Shown here: positions 45,190 through 54,386 of the stretch, piece after piece
Position numbering within the stretch: position 1 is the stretch's first letter
Layout: each line of letters starts with the position of its first letter
Source of the DNA: Caldicoprobacter oshimai DSM 21659
GTDB taxonomy: Bacteria; Bacillota; Clostridia; Caldicoprobacterales; Caldicoprobacteraceae
Reading direction: 5' to 3'
NCBI GenBank assembly: GCA_000526435.1
Contig: JAGB01000002.1
Location: forward strand, 310,001 to 374,000
Length of the DNA: 64,000 nt
Notes under the pieces: model-generated
The model's database searches: none
Told to the model about the DNA's origin: nothing
The model's input: only the letters and a program-made list of their open reading frames with translations
Made by a program: the position numbers and the translations under genes

Positions 45190-45231
45190 CGGATATTATA
45201 TTGATTGCGAGTAAAAAACCAAAAAACGTTC

Positions 45232-45260
45232 TTTACATACCCCAGCATTCGGTGTATAAT
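45232..45260 (+). promoter_or_regulatory. Promoter of the thiamine operon
   Basis: TTTACA (45232-45237) and a perfect TATAAT (45255-45260) are 17 bases apart, about 25 bases before the TPP riboswitch. It lies only 20 bases beyond the duplicated unit. Confidence 0.85.
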
Positions 45261-45282
45261 TGTATAAAACTGAATAGATGGA

Positions 45283-45391
45283 TACCAACGCTAGGGGTGC
45301 CGAAAGGCTGAGAAAGGGCATGCCGAGAAGGCTGCTCTTAACCCTTTGAACCTGATGTGGTTAGTACCACCGTAGGGAAGCGTTGTGGATA
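45283..45391 (+). ncRNA. TPP riboswitch (THI element)
   Basis: The leader contains the conserved THI-box elements in order: AACGCTAGGGGTGCC, GGCTGAGA, ACCCTTTGAACCTGAT, GTTAGTACCACCGTAGGGAA and the closing GCGTT that pairs with AACGC. It binds thiamine pyrophosphate and controls the following thi operon. The long variable P3 arm (GGGCATGCCGAGAAGGCTGCTCT) is a family-typical extension. An intrinsic terminator follows 13 bases later, so control is by premature termination. Confidence 0.97.
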
Positions 45392-45403
45392 TATCGACAC
45401 GAC

Positions 45404-45435
45404 AAAAAGCCTACCCTATGGGGGTAGGCTTTTTC
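45404..45435 (+). terminator. Riboswitch-controlled intrinsic terminator
   Basis: AAAAAGCCTACCC / GGGTAGGCTTTTT forms a 13-bp stem with a tight loop and a T-run directly after the TPP aptamer. Its stem must be disrupted for the thi genes to be expressed. Confidence 0.9.
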
Positions 45436-45707
45436 GGTTCAATGCCCCTCTCTCCTTTCACCCCTGTTAACATGCGCCCTTTAAAATCCCAAGTGAGTAT
45501 CCATAAAAACTCCTGATAAGCAAGGTGGCTTTGGATGCAGAATCGCCAAGCCAATACGTTTGAGCCGCCGACAAGGCAGGCGTAAGTGCCTGCAAACAAG
45601 AGAGGCCAGATATAAACAAATAATTGTCATAAAGTTCCAAAGGCATAAGGTGGAGCTATTTAGTTTTGTTACACATTATAGCCAATTGTTGAGAGAGGAG
45701 GAATAAA
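45436..45707 (+). other. Long leader between riboswitch terminator and thiS
   Basis: These 272 bases contain no gene I can support. One stem is visible, GGCAGGCGTAAGTGCCTGC near 45573-45591. A second promoter is possible but I could not fix one. Confidence 0.4.
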
Positions 45708-45908
45708 ATGCAAATAACGGTAAACGGTCAAAAAACCACAGTAAACGAGGGAATTACCCTATACAACTTTTTAAAGGACAAAGGGCTTGACCCTCAGAAG
45801 GTGGTGGTTGAACACAACTACAGGATAGTCAGATCCGAAGAATGGCAAAACATAGTGCTAAAAGAAAACGACAACCTGGAAATCTTGAAATTTGTTGGAG
45901 GAGGCTGA
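45708..45908 (+). CDS. thiS: Sulfur carrier protein ThiS
   Basis: A 66-residue ubiquitin-like sulfur carrier for thiazole formation. It has the beta-grasp start MQITVNGQKTTVNEG and the C-terminal Gly-Gly (LKFVGGG, ending GG) that is adenylated by ThiF and then thiocarboxylated. GAGAGAGGAGG precedes the ATG. It is the first gene of the operon and is followed six bases later by thiG. Confidence 0.96.
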   Translation: MQITVNGQKTTVNEGITLYNFLKDKGLDPQKVVVEHNYRIVRSEEWQNIVLKENDNLEILKFVGGG

Positions 45909-45914
45909 TACGCC

Positions 45915-46682
45915 ATGGATGACAAACTGGTCATAGCCGGTCAGGAACTCTCAAGCCGGCTTTTCATAGGCACGGGAAAATTCCACTCACATAGGGTCAT
46001 CCCCGAGGTGATAAACCGCTCGGGAGCGCAGGTGGTTACCGTTGCATTGAGGAGGGTAAACCTGGATTATCCTGAGGAAAACATGCTCAACTACATACCC
46101 GACGGGTGCATAATAATGCCCAATACCTCGGGGGCGAGAAACGCCGAAGAAGCGGTGCGCATAGCAAGGATAGCAAGAGCAGCCTGCGGCAGCAACTGGA
46201 TAAAGATCGAGGTGATCAATGACAACAAATACCTGCTTCCCGACAACTATGAGACCATAAAGGCCACCGAAATACTGGTAAAGGAAGGCTTCATAGTCCT
46301 TCCCTATATGAGCCCTGATTTAATAGACGCACGGAGGCTGAGGGATGCAGGCGCTGCCGCTGTTATGCCCCTTGGCGCCCCGATTGGTACAAACAAGGGG
46401 CTGAAAGCCCGGGAACTCATAAAGATCATGATCGACGAGATCGACCTTCCCGTGATAGTCGACGCCGGGCTGGGAAGGCCCTCCCATGCCGCCGAAGCAA
46501 TGGAGATGGGCGCCGCTGCAGTGCTGGTCAACACCGCCATAGCCACTGCCGACGACCCGGTCGCCATGGCAGAGGCGTTTTCGCTGGCAGTCAAAGCCGG
46601 TAGAATGGCTTATCTGGCGGGCATGGGGGCGGTCAAGGAATACGCCGAAGCTTCTTCGCCTCTAACCGGATTTTTAAGATAA
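45915..46682 (+). CDS. thiG: Thiazole synthase ThiG
   Basis: A 255-residue TIM-barrel enzyme that condenses deoxyxylulose phosphate, the ThiS thiocarboxylate and dehydroglycine into the thiazole phosphate. It shows LFIGTGKF at the start, the Schiff-base lysine in [16 protein letters not shown] (near residue 96), and the phosphate-binding end [32 protein letters not shown]. Full family length. Confidence 0.97.
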   Translation: MDDKLVIAGQELSSRLFIGTGKFHSHRVIPEVINRSGAQVVTVALRRVNLDYPEENMLNYIPDGCIIMPNTSGARNAEEAVRIARIARAACGSNWIKIEVINDNKYLLPDNYETIKATEILVKEGFIVLPYMSPDLIDARRLRDAGAAAVMPLGAPIGTNKGLKARELIKIMIDEIDLPVIVDAGLGRPSHAAEAMEMGAAAVLVNTAIATADDPVAMAEAFSLAVKAGRMAYLAGMGAVKEYAEASSPLTGFLR

Positions 46683-46700
46683 GATTCGAGGTGCAGGTAT

Positions 46701-47804
46701 ATGAGCTTTTACGACGTGTATCTCAAATATAAAGGCTTTGATTTTGAGGGCTTTTTAAACAGCGTAACCGACAGCCAAATAATGAAAATACTCAGCAAGG
46801 AAAAGCTTAATGACCTTGACTTTTTGGCCCTGTTATCCGACAAGGCCAAGGAATACCTGGAACCCATGGCCATCAAAGCAAGGCAGCTTACCCTCAAAAA
46901 CTTTGGGAGGGCGATCCTGCTCTATACTCCCCTTTACCTTTCCAATTACTGCGTCAACCAGTGTGCCTACTGCGGCTTCAACTGCAAAAATAAGATAGCC
47001 CGGAAAAAGCTTTCACTGGATGAGGTGAGAAAGGAGGCCGAAGCCATAGCCTCCACAGGGCTCAAGCACATACTCATTTTAACCGGCGAATCCAGAAAGC
47101 ATACGCCGGTCTCATACATAAAGAGCTGCGTGGAGGTTTTAAAGGATTACTTCAGCTCCATCTCGATAGAGGTATATCCTCTGGATACCGAGGAGTACGC
47201 CGAGCTCATAGAAGCAGGAGTCGATGGCCTCACCCTGTACCAGGAGACATACGACGATGAATTGTACATGGAAGTGCACCTTAAGGGACCCAAGAGGAAT
47301 TACAGGTACAGGCTTGACGCTCCCGAAAGGGCGTGCATGGCATCCATGCGCTGCGTCAACATAGGTGCACTTTTGGGGCTGAATGACTGGCAAAAGGAGG
47401 CTTTTTTTACCGGGCTGCATGCCAGTTACCTGCAGGATAAGTACCCCGATGTGGAGATAAGCGTATCCCTGCCGCGACTGAGGCCCCATTTCGGGAACTT
47501 TACGCCCAGATCCCCTGTCAGCGACAAGGACCTGGTCCAGATAATGTTGGCCATAAGGCTGTTCATGCCACGAGCTGGCATCACCATCTCCACAAGGGAA
47601 AGGCCCCAGCTCAGGGATAACCTGATAGGGCTGGGGGTCACCAAGCTTTCGGCGGGGTCTTCCACCCAAGTGGGCGGCCACGCCATTGAGGACAAAGGCG
47701 ACGGCCAGTTTGACATAGCCGATACCAGGAGCGTGGCGCAGATAAGGGACATGCTGTACAGCAAGGGATTTCAACCGGTCTTCAAAGACTGGCAGGCAAT
47801 CTGA
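46701..47804 (+). CDS. thiH: 2-iminoacetate synthase ThiH (radical SAM)
   Basis: A 367-residue radical SAM enzyme that splits tyrosine to supply dehydroglycine for ThiG, the anaerobic alternative to glycine oxidase ThiO. The [4Fe-4S] motif C-x3-C-x2-C is CVNQCAYC (Cys84, Cys88, Cys91). The ThiH C-terminal hallmarks [22 protein letters not shown] and a final FKDWQAI are present. Its presence supports an anaerobic host. Confidence 0.97.
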   Translation: MSFYDVYLKYKGFDFEGFLNSVTDSQIMKILSKEKLNDLDFLALLSDKAKEYLEPMAIKARQLTLKNFGRAILLYTPLYLSNYCVNQCAYCGFNCKNKIARKKLSLDEVRKEAEAIASTGLKHILILTGESRKHTPVSYIKSCVEVLKDYFSSISIEVYPLDTEEYAELIEAGVDGLTLYQETYDDELYMEVHLKGPKRNYRYRLDAPERACMASMRCVNIGALLGLNDWQKEAFFTGLHASYLQDKYPDVEISVSLPRLRPHFGNFTPRSPVSDKDLVQIMLAIRLFMPRAGITISTRERPQLRDNLIGLGVTKLSAGSSTQVGGHAIEDKGDGQFDIADTRSVAQIRDMLYSKGFQPVFKDWQAI

Positions 47805-47834
47805 ATCAGACTATGAAAGGATGGTCGTACAGCC

Positions 47835-48452
47835 GTGAACCGATTTGAAGAAGCACTGGTGAAATATATTGGCCATACAAACCTTCAAAAGCTCCAGCAG
47901 GTCAAGGTGGGCATAGCCGGCGCAGGGGGCCTGGGCTCCAACTGCGCTTTAAACCTGGTAAGAAGCGGGATAAAAAGGCTCAAGATAGTGGACTTCGACA
48001 GGGTGGAGCTTTCCAACTTGAACAGGCAGTTTTACTTTTACGACCAGGTAGGGATGCCCAAGGTGGAAGCGCTGAAATCAAATTTGCAGAGGATTAATCC
48101 AGACGTGGAGATAGAAACACTACAGGAAAAGATCACGCAGGAGAACATCCATGAAATATTCGATGACTGCGACATCATCATTGAGGCCTTTGACAACCCC
48201 TCATGTAAAAAGATGATAGTGGAGCATTACGGCTCAAGCGGTAAACTGGTGGTGGCGGTCTCGGGCCTGGGCGGCTGGGGCAACAGCGATGACATCAAGG
48301 TAAAAAAGGTCCACTCCACCCTGTATATAGTAGGGGACATGCGTTCAGAAGTGGATAAAGAAACTCCACCCCTATCACCCAGAGTCAACATAGCAGCTGC
48401 CAAACAGGCAGATACGGTACTGGAGTTTATCTTAGGGGGGAGAAATCTGTGA
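47835..48452 (+). CDS. thiF: Sulfur carrier protein ThiS adenylyltransferase ThiF, short type
   Basis: A 205-residue E1-like enzyme that activates the ThiS C-terminus with ATP. It has the nucleotide-binding VGIAGAGGLGSNCALNL, VDFDRVELSNLNRQFYF with its Arg/Asn/Asp set, and AFDNPSCKKM. It lacks the zinc-binding CxxC pairs and C-terminal extension of the longer E. coli enzyme, as is usual in Clostridia. The start is a GTG. It overlaps the following gene by four bases. Confidence 0.93.
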   Translation: MNRFEEALVKYIGHTNLQKLQQVKVGIAGAGGLGSNCALNLVRSGIKRLKIVDFDRVELSNLNRQFYFYDQVGMPKVEALKSNLQRINPDVEIETLQEKITQENIHEIFDDCDIIIEAFDNPSCKKMIVEHYGSSGKLVVAVSGLGGWGNSDDIKVKKVHSTLYIVGDMRSEVDKETPPLSPRVNIAAAKQADTVLEFILGGRNL

Positions 48453-49495
48453 AGGAGCTTTTCAGGATAATCGACGCCAACATAAACAGGGCATCGGAAG
48501 GGATAAGGGTTTTGGAAGACATAGCCAGGTTTTACTACAACAACGCCAGCTTGACAGAAAAGCTCAAAAGGTTGAGGCATGAAATAAGAAAGAACATCAT
48601 GGAGTACCTGCCCCAGTGCATTTCGGAGCGAAACGCATTGGATGACGTTGGCCTGCCGGTGTCTGGCAGCCTTAACGTCGATGGCAGAAATGACCTGTTT
48701 GAGGTGATCGCTGCCAACTTTAAAAGGTGCCAGGAAGCCTTAAGGGTTATAGAGGAAAACTTAAAGCTGCTGGGCAAATACCAGCTTTCAAAGCTGTACG
48801 AAAGGTTAAGGTTTGAGTGCTATACACTTGAAAAGGAATACATAAGTGCCGACTGGGCACTGGAAAAGAGGAAGAAACTGGACACCGACATATACTGCAT
48901 TACAGCCGAGGAGTATTCCAGGGGCAGGACCAACATAGAGGTAGTGGCCCAGATGATAGAGGCGGGGATAAAGATAATCCAATACCGCGAAAAGGATAAA
49001 AAGCTCATCGACAAGTACAGGGAATGCGTCCAAATACGCGAGATGACCCAAAAAGCCGGTGTGACCTTTATAGTCAACGACCACGTTGATCTGGCCATGA
49101 TGGTTGGAGCAGACGGGGTACACATAGGCCAGGATGACCTGCCGGTTGAAAAGGTGAGGGAGCTGGTGGGCGAAAGGATGATAATAGGGGTATCCACCCA
49201 TTCGCCGGAACAGGCCCAAAAAGCGGTAGCCGGCGGAGCCGATTACATAGGGGTGGGCCCCATATACAGGACCTTTACAAAGAAGGACGTATGCCAGCCG
49301 GTAGGACTCGAATACCTTAAATACGTCGTAAAAAACATCGATATACCCTTTGTGGCCATTGGCGGCATAAAGGAGCACAACGTCCTTGAAGTCAAAAAGG
49401 CAGGAGCAAAATGCATAGCCATGGTGTCCGAAATCGTGGGGGCCGACGACATAAAAGCCAAGATTGAATCCATAAGAAAACGGCTGGCCCAATAA
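48449..49495 (+). CDS. thiE: ThiD2-ThiE fusion: HMP-P kinase-type domain plus thiamine phosphate synthase
   Basis: A 348-residue two-domain protein. Residues about 1-135 (LFRIIDANINRASEGIRVLED, RCQEALRVIEENLKLLG) match the helical ThiD2 domain, assigned by comparative genomics to hydroxymethylpyrimidine phosphate phosphorylation. Residues about 145-348 are ThiE, which couples HMP-PP with thiazole phosphate: IIQYREKDKK, VNDHVDLAMMVGADGVHIGQDDLPV, IIGVSTHSPEQA, DYIGVGPIYRTFTKKD, PFVAIGGIKEHN. No separate thiD is seen, so this fusion likely provides the kinase step. The GTG start overlaps thiF. Confidence 0.93.
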   Translation: MKELFRIIDANINRASEGIRVLEDIARFYYNNASLTEKLKRLRHEIRKNIMEYLPQCISERNALDDVGLPVSGSLNVDGRNDLFEVIAANFKRCQEALRVIEENLKLLGKYQLSKLYERLRFECYTLEKEYISADWALEKRKKLDTDIYCITAEEYSRGRTNIEVVAQMIEAGIKIIQYREKDKKLIDKYRECVQIREMTQKAGVTFIVNDHVDLAMMVGADGVHIGQDDLPVEKVRELVGERMIIGVSTHSPEQAQKAVAGGADYIGVGPIYRTFTKKDVCQPVGLEYLKYVVKNIDIPFVAIGGIKEHNVLEVKKAGAKCIAMVSEIVGADDIKAKIESIRKRLAQ

Positions 49496-49695
49496 TACCC
49501 AAAGTGCATGGTTTTTAAAAGAGCCTTCATCCTTGTGCTTCAGCTCATTAAACACCGTCAAACCGCCAAAATAAGCTAAAACGCCAAAACGTAATTATGC
49601 TCCTTACACACTTTGGCTGATAAATGTGTTGATAAAAACCAATATGGCACATTAACAACACCTTTTAATACAAATAAAAAAGGAGAGGGTTTATA

Positions 49696-50976
49696 ATGGA
49701 ATACACCACACAGATGGATGCCGCAAGGAAAGGCATCATCACAAGAGAGATGGAAATAGTGGCACAAAAGGAAGGAAAGACGGCCAGGGAAATAATGGAA
49801 CTGGTAGCCTGCGGCAAGGTGGTAATACCCGCCAATAAAAACCACAAAAGCCTTAACCCCGAGGGCATAGGCCAGGGCTTGCGCACAAAGATAAACGTGA
49901 ATATCGGCATTTCCCGCGACTGTTTCAACTTCGATGCCGAAATTGAAAAGGCAAAAAAGGCTATAGAGCTTAAAGCCGAATCCATCATGGACTTGAGCTC
50001 CTACGGCAAAACTCGCCAGTTCAGGCAAAAGCTCATAGAAATATCCCCGGCCATGATAGGCACGGTGCCCATATACGATGCCGTAGGATATTACGACAAG
50101 GACATAGGAGAGATAACGGTGCGTGAGTTTATAGATATAGTGGAAATGCACGCCCGTGACGGTGTGGATTTCATGACCATACACGCAGGGGTAAACAAGG
50201 AAACCGTACGCCGCTTTAAAAACAATCCCCGCCTCACCAACATCATCTCTCGGGGCGGATCCATCATATTCTCCTGGATGCAGCTTACCGGGAATGAAAA
50301 TCCCTTCTATGAATATTTCGATGACATACTTGATATATTTGCAAAATACGACGTGACGATAAGCCTGGGGGATGCCTTCAGGCCTGGAAGCATACACGAT
50401 TCCACCGACGCAGCGCAAATAGAAGAGCTGATAGTTCTGGGCGAGCTGACAAAGCGGGCATGGGAAAAGAACGTCCAGGTCATAATAGAAGGCCCTGGCC
50501 ACATGCCCTTAAGCGAGATTGCCGCCAACGTCCTGCTGGCCAAAAAGCTGTGCCATGGCGCCCCATTCTACGTACTCGGCCCCATCGTAACCGACATAGC
50601 ACCGGGATATGACCACATAACTAGCGCCATAGGTGGAGCCATAGCAGCAGCCAGCGGTGCGGACTTCCTGTGTTACGTAACCCCTGCGGAACACCTGAGG
50701 CTGCCAACACTGGAGGATATGAAAGAGGGCATCATAGCAACAAAGATAGCCGCCCATGCTGCCGACATCGCCAAGGGCATAAAGGGCGCAAAGGAATGGG
50801 ACGACAGAATGAGCCAGGCAAGGAGAAACCTCGACTGGGAAAAGATGTTCAGCCTGGCCCTGGACGGTGAAAAGCCCCGAAGATACCGCATGGAATCGAC
50901 ACCTGAGTGCGAGGACACCTGCACCATGTGCGGCAAGATGTGCGCCGTACGAAACATGAACAGGATATTAACATGA
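49696..50976 (+). CDS. thiC: Phosphomethylpyrimidine synthase ThiC
   Basis: A 426-residue radical SAM enzyme that rearranges aminoimidazole ribotide to HMP phosphate. It contains [52 protein letters not shown] and [24 protein letters not shown]. The cluster-binding end is CTMCGKMC (Cys409, Cys412, Cys416). AAAAGGAGAGGG precedes the ATG. A gap of 200 bases separates it from thiE, but orientation and the following terminator place it in the same operon or a subunit of it. A 17-base direct repeat duplicates its last codons just past the stop. Confidence 0.97.
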   Translation: MEYTTQMDAARKGIITREMEIVAQKEGKTAREIMELVACGKVVIPANKNHKSLNPEGIGQGLRTKINVNIGISRDCFNFDAEIEKAKKAIELKAESIMDLSSYGKTRQFRQKLIEISPAMIGTVPIYDAVGYYDKDIGEITVREFIDIVEMHARDGVDFMTIHAGVNKETVRRFKNNPRLTNIISRGGSIIFSWMQLTGNENPFYEYFDDILDIFAKYDVTISLGDAFRPGSIHDSTDAAQIEELIVLGELTKRAWEKNVQVIIEGPGHMPLSEIAANVLLAKKLCHGAPFYVLGPIVTDIAPGYDHITSAIGGAIAAASGADFLCYVTPAEHLRLPTLEDMKEGIIATKIAAHAADIAKGIKGAKEWDDRMSQARRNLDWEKMFSLALDGEKPRRYRMESTPECEDTCTMCGKMCAVRNMNRILT

Positions 50977-50988
50977 ACAGGATATTAA
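50955..50988 (+). repeat. 17-bp tandem repeat at the thiC stop
   Basis: ACATGAACAGGATATTA occurs twice in succession, the first within the last codons of thiC and the second just after, covering the stop codon. The second copy lies outside the gene. Confidence 0.85.
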
Positions 50989-51030
50989 AAGGAGAGGACG
51001 TAAGCTTGATATAACGTCCTCCCCTTTTTT
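50987..51030 (+). terminator. Intrinsic terminator of the thiamine operon
   Basis: GGAGAGGACGT and ACGTCCTCCCC pair across a 12-base loop and are followed by TTTTTT. Confidence 0.9.
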
Positions 51031-51107
51031 GTCGTGCGTTTGCTATATGGCAAAAACATCAACTGTACGCTGAGATGTCTTTCGATTCACTGAACGAGAA
51101 TCAATTC

Positions 51108-51875
51108 TCATAGATTTCTCTCGTATATTATCCTCAATCCCTCAAGGGTAAGCAGCGGGTTGGTCTCCTCTATGGTCTCGGACTCCTCGGCTATCATGTG
51201 CGCCAGGCCCCCCGTGGCAATGACCTTGGCATCCTCCCGCCCCAGCTCCTTCTTCATCCGCCTCACAATATAGTCCACCTGCCCCACATAACCGTATATT
51301 ATGCCGGCCTGTATGCTATTGACGGTGTTCTTGCATATGACCTGCGGGGGCTTGACAAGCTCAACTTTGGGCAGTTTGGCCGCCCTCTGATACAGCGCCT
51401 CGGTGGAGATGGTGATACCCGGCGCGATGCATCCGCCCAGGTACTCGCCTTTGTCGGAAATGGCGCAAAACGTGGTGGCTGTGCCGAAATCCACCACTAT
51501 AATGGGCCCACCGTATATCTCGTATGCCGCCACGGCGTTGACTATCCTGTCGGCCCCAACCTCCTTGGGATTCTCGTAGCGGATGTTTATACCCGTCTTT
51601 ATCCCCGGCCCCACTATCAGCGGCTTAACATTGAAGTACTTGTGGCACATCTCCTCTATAGCGTTCATCATGGGAGGCACCACCGAAGAAATGGCGATGG
51701 CGTCGACGTCCTTCGGCAAAAGGCCTTTATACTGGAACAAATTCAGTATTATCATGGCGAATTCATCGGCAGACTTATCCCTATCCGATGCCAGCCTCCA
51801 GTGGCTGAGCAGCTTCTTCCCATTGTACACCCCTGCAACGATGTTGGTATTCCCGATATCCATTACCAGCAGCAT
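51108..51875 (-). CDS. coaX: Type III pantothenate kinase
   Basis: CoaX phosphorylates pantothenate, the first step of coenzyme A synthesis. Started at the ATG at 51875 (AAGGAG upstream; a longer frame to 51941 has no support), the product is 255 residues, the normal length. It begins [17 protein letters not shown] with the ATP-binding DxGNT motif. It contains [16 protein letters not shown] with the catalytic aspartate and [13 protein letters not shown]. Family members need a monovalent cation and are not feedback-inhibited by CoA. The adjacent ECF S component suggests uptake of a vitamin precursor, possibly pantothenate itself. Confidence 0.95.
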   Translation of the reverse strand: MLLVMDIGNTNIVAGVYNGKKLLSHWRLASDRDKSADEFAMIILNLFQYKGLLPKDVDAIAISSVVPPMMNAIEEMCHKYFNVKPLIVGPGIKTGINIRYENPKEVGADRIVNAVAAYEIYGGPIIVVDFGTATTFCAISDKGEYLGGCIAPGITISTEALYQRAAKLPKVELVKPPQVICKNTVNSIQAGIIYGYVGQVDYIVRRMKKELGREDAKVIATGGLAHMIAEESETIEETNPLLTLEGLRIIYERNL

Positions 51876-52080
51876 ATATCGCTCACACTCCTTTTTACAC
51901 ACCCAAAAACTTTCATCATATACGAGCGCAGGAGACTCCATTTTCGAATCCGTCAGTCAAGTCCCTCTTATCAGATCTCTTTGGTATAAGCAATTCCCTG
52001 GGAGACCTTAAATCTTAAAAAGCCCAATAATAAAAACATTAGAAACATAAATAAGGGCAGGACTTTCCTGCCCGGGAAAA

Positions 52081-52677
52081 TCAAAACGCCTTCCTGTAAA
52101 TTCGCTGCAAGGCCTGAAGCACCGCGGTTACAATCAGTACAGCCACGATAATCTCTGGAATCCCGTGAGTTACCGCAATCCCCATTATCACTCCCCCAAC
52201 CGCCTCGGGCGCTACCCCTAGCTTTTCGGCGTATTCCACCCCATGCCTTAAATAGATGGTGAGCAACACCCCTATCGTATTGGTCAATGTCCCCACCGCT
52301 GCCGCCACCATGCCTGCTGCCACCGCCCAAGAATCTCTCTTCAGCACGGCCTTTACGCCCCTGTAGGCATAATAGGAAGTGATGGCAATCAGCATACGTG
52401 GCAGGACGGCCACCATGGGATCCAAAAACACGAACTGTGCGGGATTGGCAGCCATAGTGGCAGCCTGGTACATGCTAAAACCGCCGAATATCAAGCCTAT
52501 TATCAAGCCAACGATGGGGCCCTCTACGATTGAACCGATGATGACAGGGATGTGCATGATGGTGGCCCTGGCAGGACTAAAGGGCAGGGGGATAAAGCCG
52601 ATGGGGGTAAGTCCCAAAATGATGGAGATTGCAGCCAGCATACCTGTAACCACCAGCCTGCGAGTAGTAAGCCTCAT
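52081..52677 (-). CDS. ECF transporter S component (vitamin uptake; pantothenate or HMP candidate)
   Basis: A 198-residue membrane protein with about six helices (from LVVTGMLAAISIILGLTPIGF). The conserved ATIMHIPVIIGSIVEGPIVGLIIGLIFGG segment is typical of ECF substrate-specificity subunits of the PanT/HmpT type. The ATG at 52677 has CGGAGG before it; the frame extends upstream but through the leader. The substrate is inferred from the neighbours: coaX downstream favours pantothenate, the thi operon nearby would favour a thiamine precursor. The energising ECF ATPases and T subunit are encoded elsewhere. A strong hairpin fills its 5' leader. Confidence 0.88.
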   Translation of the reverse strand: MRLTTRRLVVTGMLAAISIILGLTPIGFIPLPFSPARATIMHIPVIIGSIVEGPIVGLIIGLIFGGFSMYQAATMAANPAQFVFLDPMVAVLPRMLIAITSYYAYRGVKAVLKRDSWAVAAGMVAAAVGTLTNTIGVLLTIYLRHGVEYAEKLGVAPEAVGGVIMGIAVTHGIPEIIVAVLIVTAVLQALQRIYRKAF

Positions 52678-52718
52678 AAAACAACACCTCCGTTCAAGTT
52701 CCAGATTTGGATACCTGA

Positions 52719-52774
52719 CGGTATCTTGTCTCATAGAGTTGAATATTATTAGTCCGGCTCTACGAGGGATACCG
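52719..52774 (-). ncRNA. Structured leader hairpin of the ECF S gene, candidate cis-regulatory RNA
   Basis: On the minus strand CGGTATC pairs with GATACCG and, inside it, CTCGTAGAG pairs fully (one G-U) with CTCTATGAG. The loop is about 19 bases. It starts about nine bases after the predicted transcription start and ends some 40 bases before the start codon. It matches no riboswitch class I can recall. Confidence 0.55.
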
Positions 52775-52789
52775 GCTTTTATGAGTAAT

Positions 52790-52818
52790 ATTTTAGCAGG
52801 ATTATACCTAAAGCGCAA
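52790..52818 (-). promoter_or_regulatory. Promoter of the ECF S gene
   Basis: On the minus strand TTGCGC (52818-52813) and TAAAAT (52795-52790) are 17 bases apart, placing transcription start near 52783 and the hairpin at the 5' end of the mRNA. Confidence 0.6.
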
Positions 52819-52834
52819 GAAAAAATTTGGGTTT

Positions 52835-53107
52835 TCAGTATGGTATTCTCATAATTTGAAGCCTATTGCCTATGCGTTTAACATGGTAAAATCCTGTAAC
52901 CGGGTATTTGCACCTCTCATATACCTCCATAACCTTCGATGTCAAGGCTATTGGAAATTTAATGGATAAACCACAACCCAACGATATCTCCCTGGGAGTT
53001 GACACCAGTTGAACCGGGCAGCCGGCCAATCTCAGTATATCGCTGAAGTGAATGGCATGCTGCCTTGAGCTAAAGGCAATCAACCCGTATTCTTCCACGT
53101 AGTTCAT
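52835..53107 (-). CDS. DUF3343 domain protein
   Basis: A 90-residue protein started at the ATG at 53107 behind GGGGGAG. It has the DUF3343 pattern: EEYGLIAFSSRQHAIHFSDIL, then a Cys-containing GCPVQLVSTPREISLGCGLSIKF and a C-terminal VKRIGNRLQIMRI. Family members often neighbour selenium- or sulfur-handling genes and are proposed as small sulfur or selenium carriers; that role is not shown here. Cys in LGCGLS is the candidate active residue. Confidence 0.85.
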   Translation of the reverse strand: MNYVEEYGLIAFSSRQHAIHFSDILRLAGCPVQLVSTPREISLGCGLSIKFPIALTSKVMEVYERCKYPVTGFYHVKRIGNRLQIMRIPY

Positions 53108-53363
53108 AATACTCCCCCATTCTTTCATTATCGTAATTGCCAGAACCTCTAATAAACCTCAAGCCTATTACTGCTCTTTGTCATGTGCTCTCTATTTTTA
53201 TAACTCTGTTTCATTTAAGACAGACAATAAAAGCCTGTGGCAAAGTCATACAGGCGCACAGGCTCAATAAAACGTTCCATTATTAATATATTCTCTGATA
53301 CCCGATGTGTTCCGGTACAATACTTACACATACTGAATCTATTACCATCGTATACAAATACCG

Positions 53364-53945
53364 CTAACTCTTTTCGAACTCAATATACCTATTTATATCC
53401 CATTTCAGACAGTTTTGCAATACATAGTATAGAAATTTAAAAATTATAAAACCGAGAACAGTCCCTGCAATGTTCAAAAACAAATCATCAACATCAAACG
53501 ATTTATATCTACAATTAACTAATAAAGATATAAACATCTGCATTACTTCAATACAAAGTGAAACACAAAACCCAATAATAATTACCTTCCAAACATTGAC
53601 ATGTTTTTTTACAATAAGAGGCAAATAAAAACCTAGAGGCATAAACAGCAGTATGTTTCCAATTATTATTTTAAACCATACAATCCAATGGGTAGCTTCA
53701 ACTATATTACTAATTATCGATTTAAAGGGTATGTAATTATTTGTAATATGAATTTCTCTTAACATTTCTATTGCTTGAGGTTGTATGGGTATTGGAAAAA
53801 GGGTGATTCCAATTAACGTAAATGTGTAAACTAGAAAAGTAAACAAAATTATATGATAACTTAATGAGAACTTTTTAAAATTTATAAAAATATAAAAAAA
53901 ATATACCACGAACCCAATTAAAACAAAAATATTAACTTTCAGCAT
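53364..53945 (-). CDS. VanZ family membrane protein
   Basis: A 193-residue membrane protein with five or so hydrophobic segments. It carries the VanZ-type layout: TLIGITLFPIP early, NILLFMPLGFYLP in the centre and SLCIEVMQMFISL...SFDVDDLFLNIAGTVLGF at the end. The ATG at 53945 follows AGGAGGAGG. Homologues give low-level teicoplanin resistance in enterococci, but most VanZ-like proteins have no known role. The gene is clearly richer in A and T than its neighbours, a sign of possible transfer. Confidence 0.9.
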   Translation of the reverse strand: MLKVNIFVLIGFVVYFFYIFINFKKFSLSYHIILFTFLVYTFTLIGITLFPIPIQPQAIEMLREIHITNNYIPFKSIISNIVEATHWIVWFKIIIGNILLFMPLGFYLPLIVKKHVNVWKVIIIGFCVSLCIEVMQMFISLLVNCRYKSFDVDDLFLNIAGTVLGFIIFKFLYYVLQNCLKWDINRYIEFEKS

Positions 53946-54386
53946 TTTCCTCCTCCTTTCATAAAGCATATATAAACAAACATTTTAATAACCCTCTTTC
54001 AGTATGTTTATCGTTTCATCATGTATAAAATTTGAAACAATTCTATCTACCTGGCCCAAAAGTGTAAAATTTACCATACAAACCTGTATATAGAATAATT
54101 CTAAACAATTCTCACCGTCAAACTCTTTTTTTCTGTTTTTTGTTTTCACATGTTTTTATCCATCTATCTTTCATTTTCTCTGAATATCTTTGTTTTTTGT
54201 AGGATATTGCTAAAAAATTATAACGTAAACACCTTCTCGCAATTATAGATAACATGAGTTTTCTGATAAAATTAAATGCATAAATCAAGCAGGAGCTAAA
54301 TGATAAATTTAGCGTCCTGCTCGATCTCTTGCATAGCAGATTATAATTACATCCTTTGCTGAATTGCTTAATACCGCACTTCCACG
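53946..54386. other. AT-rich intergenic region
   Basis: This 440-base stretch shows no supported gene; an open frame at 54118-54390 lacks a ribosome binding site and reads as low-complexity. It holds the terminator of the ABC exporter operon (54288-54322) and the probable, not placeable, promoter of the VanZ gene. Confidence 0.5.
54288..54322 (-). terminator. Terminator-like hairpin after the ABC exporter operon
   Basis: On the minus strand GCAGGACGCTAAAT and ATTTAGCTCCTGC pair over 13 bp with one bulged base, about 65 bases past the stop of the exporter gene. Confidence 0.65.

Larger units (their letters stand above)
40458..45212. repeat. Direct duplication, copy B (about 4.75 kb)
   Basis: This is the second copy of the unit described at 33903-38651. 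It begins right at the IS30 flank and ends at GATTGCGAGT before the thiamine operon promoter. Gene order, control sites, terminator and leader are all preserved. Confidence 0.93.

Noticed and set aside
47139-47774. A 211-codon minus-strand frame opposite thiH, and similar ones opposite thiE, thiC and coaX
   Set aside because: Their open length follows from the codon bias of the sense genes; the sense products are unmistakable.
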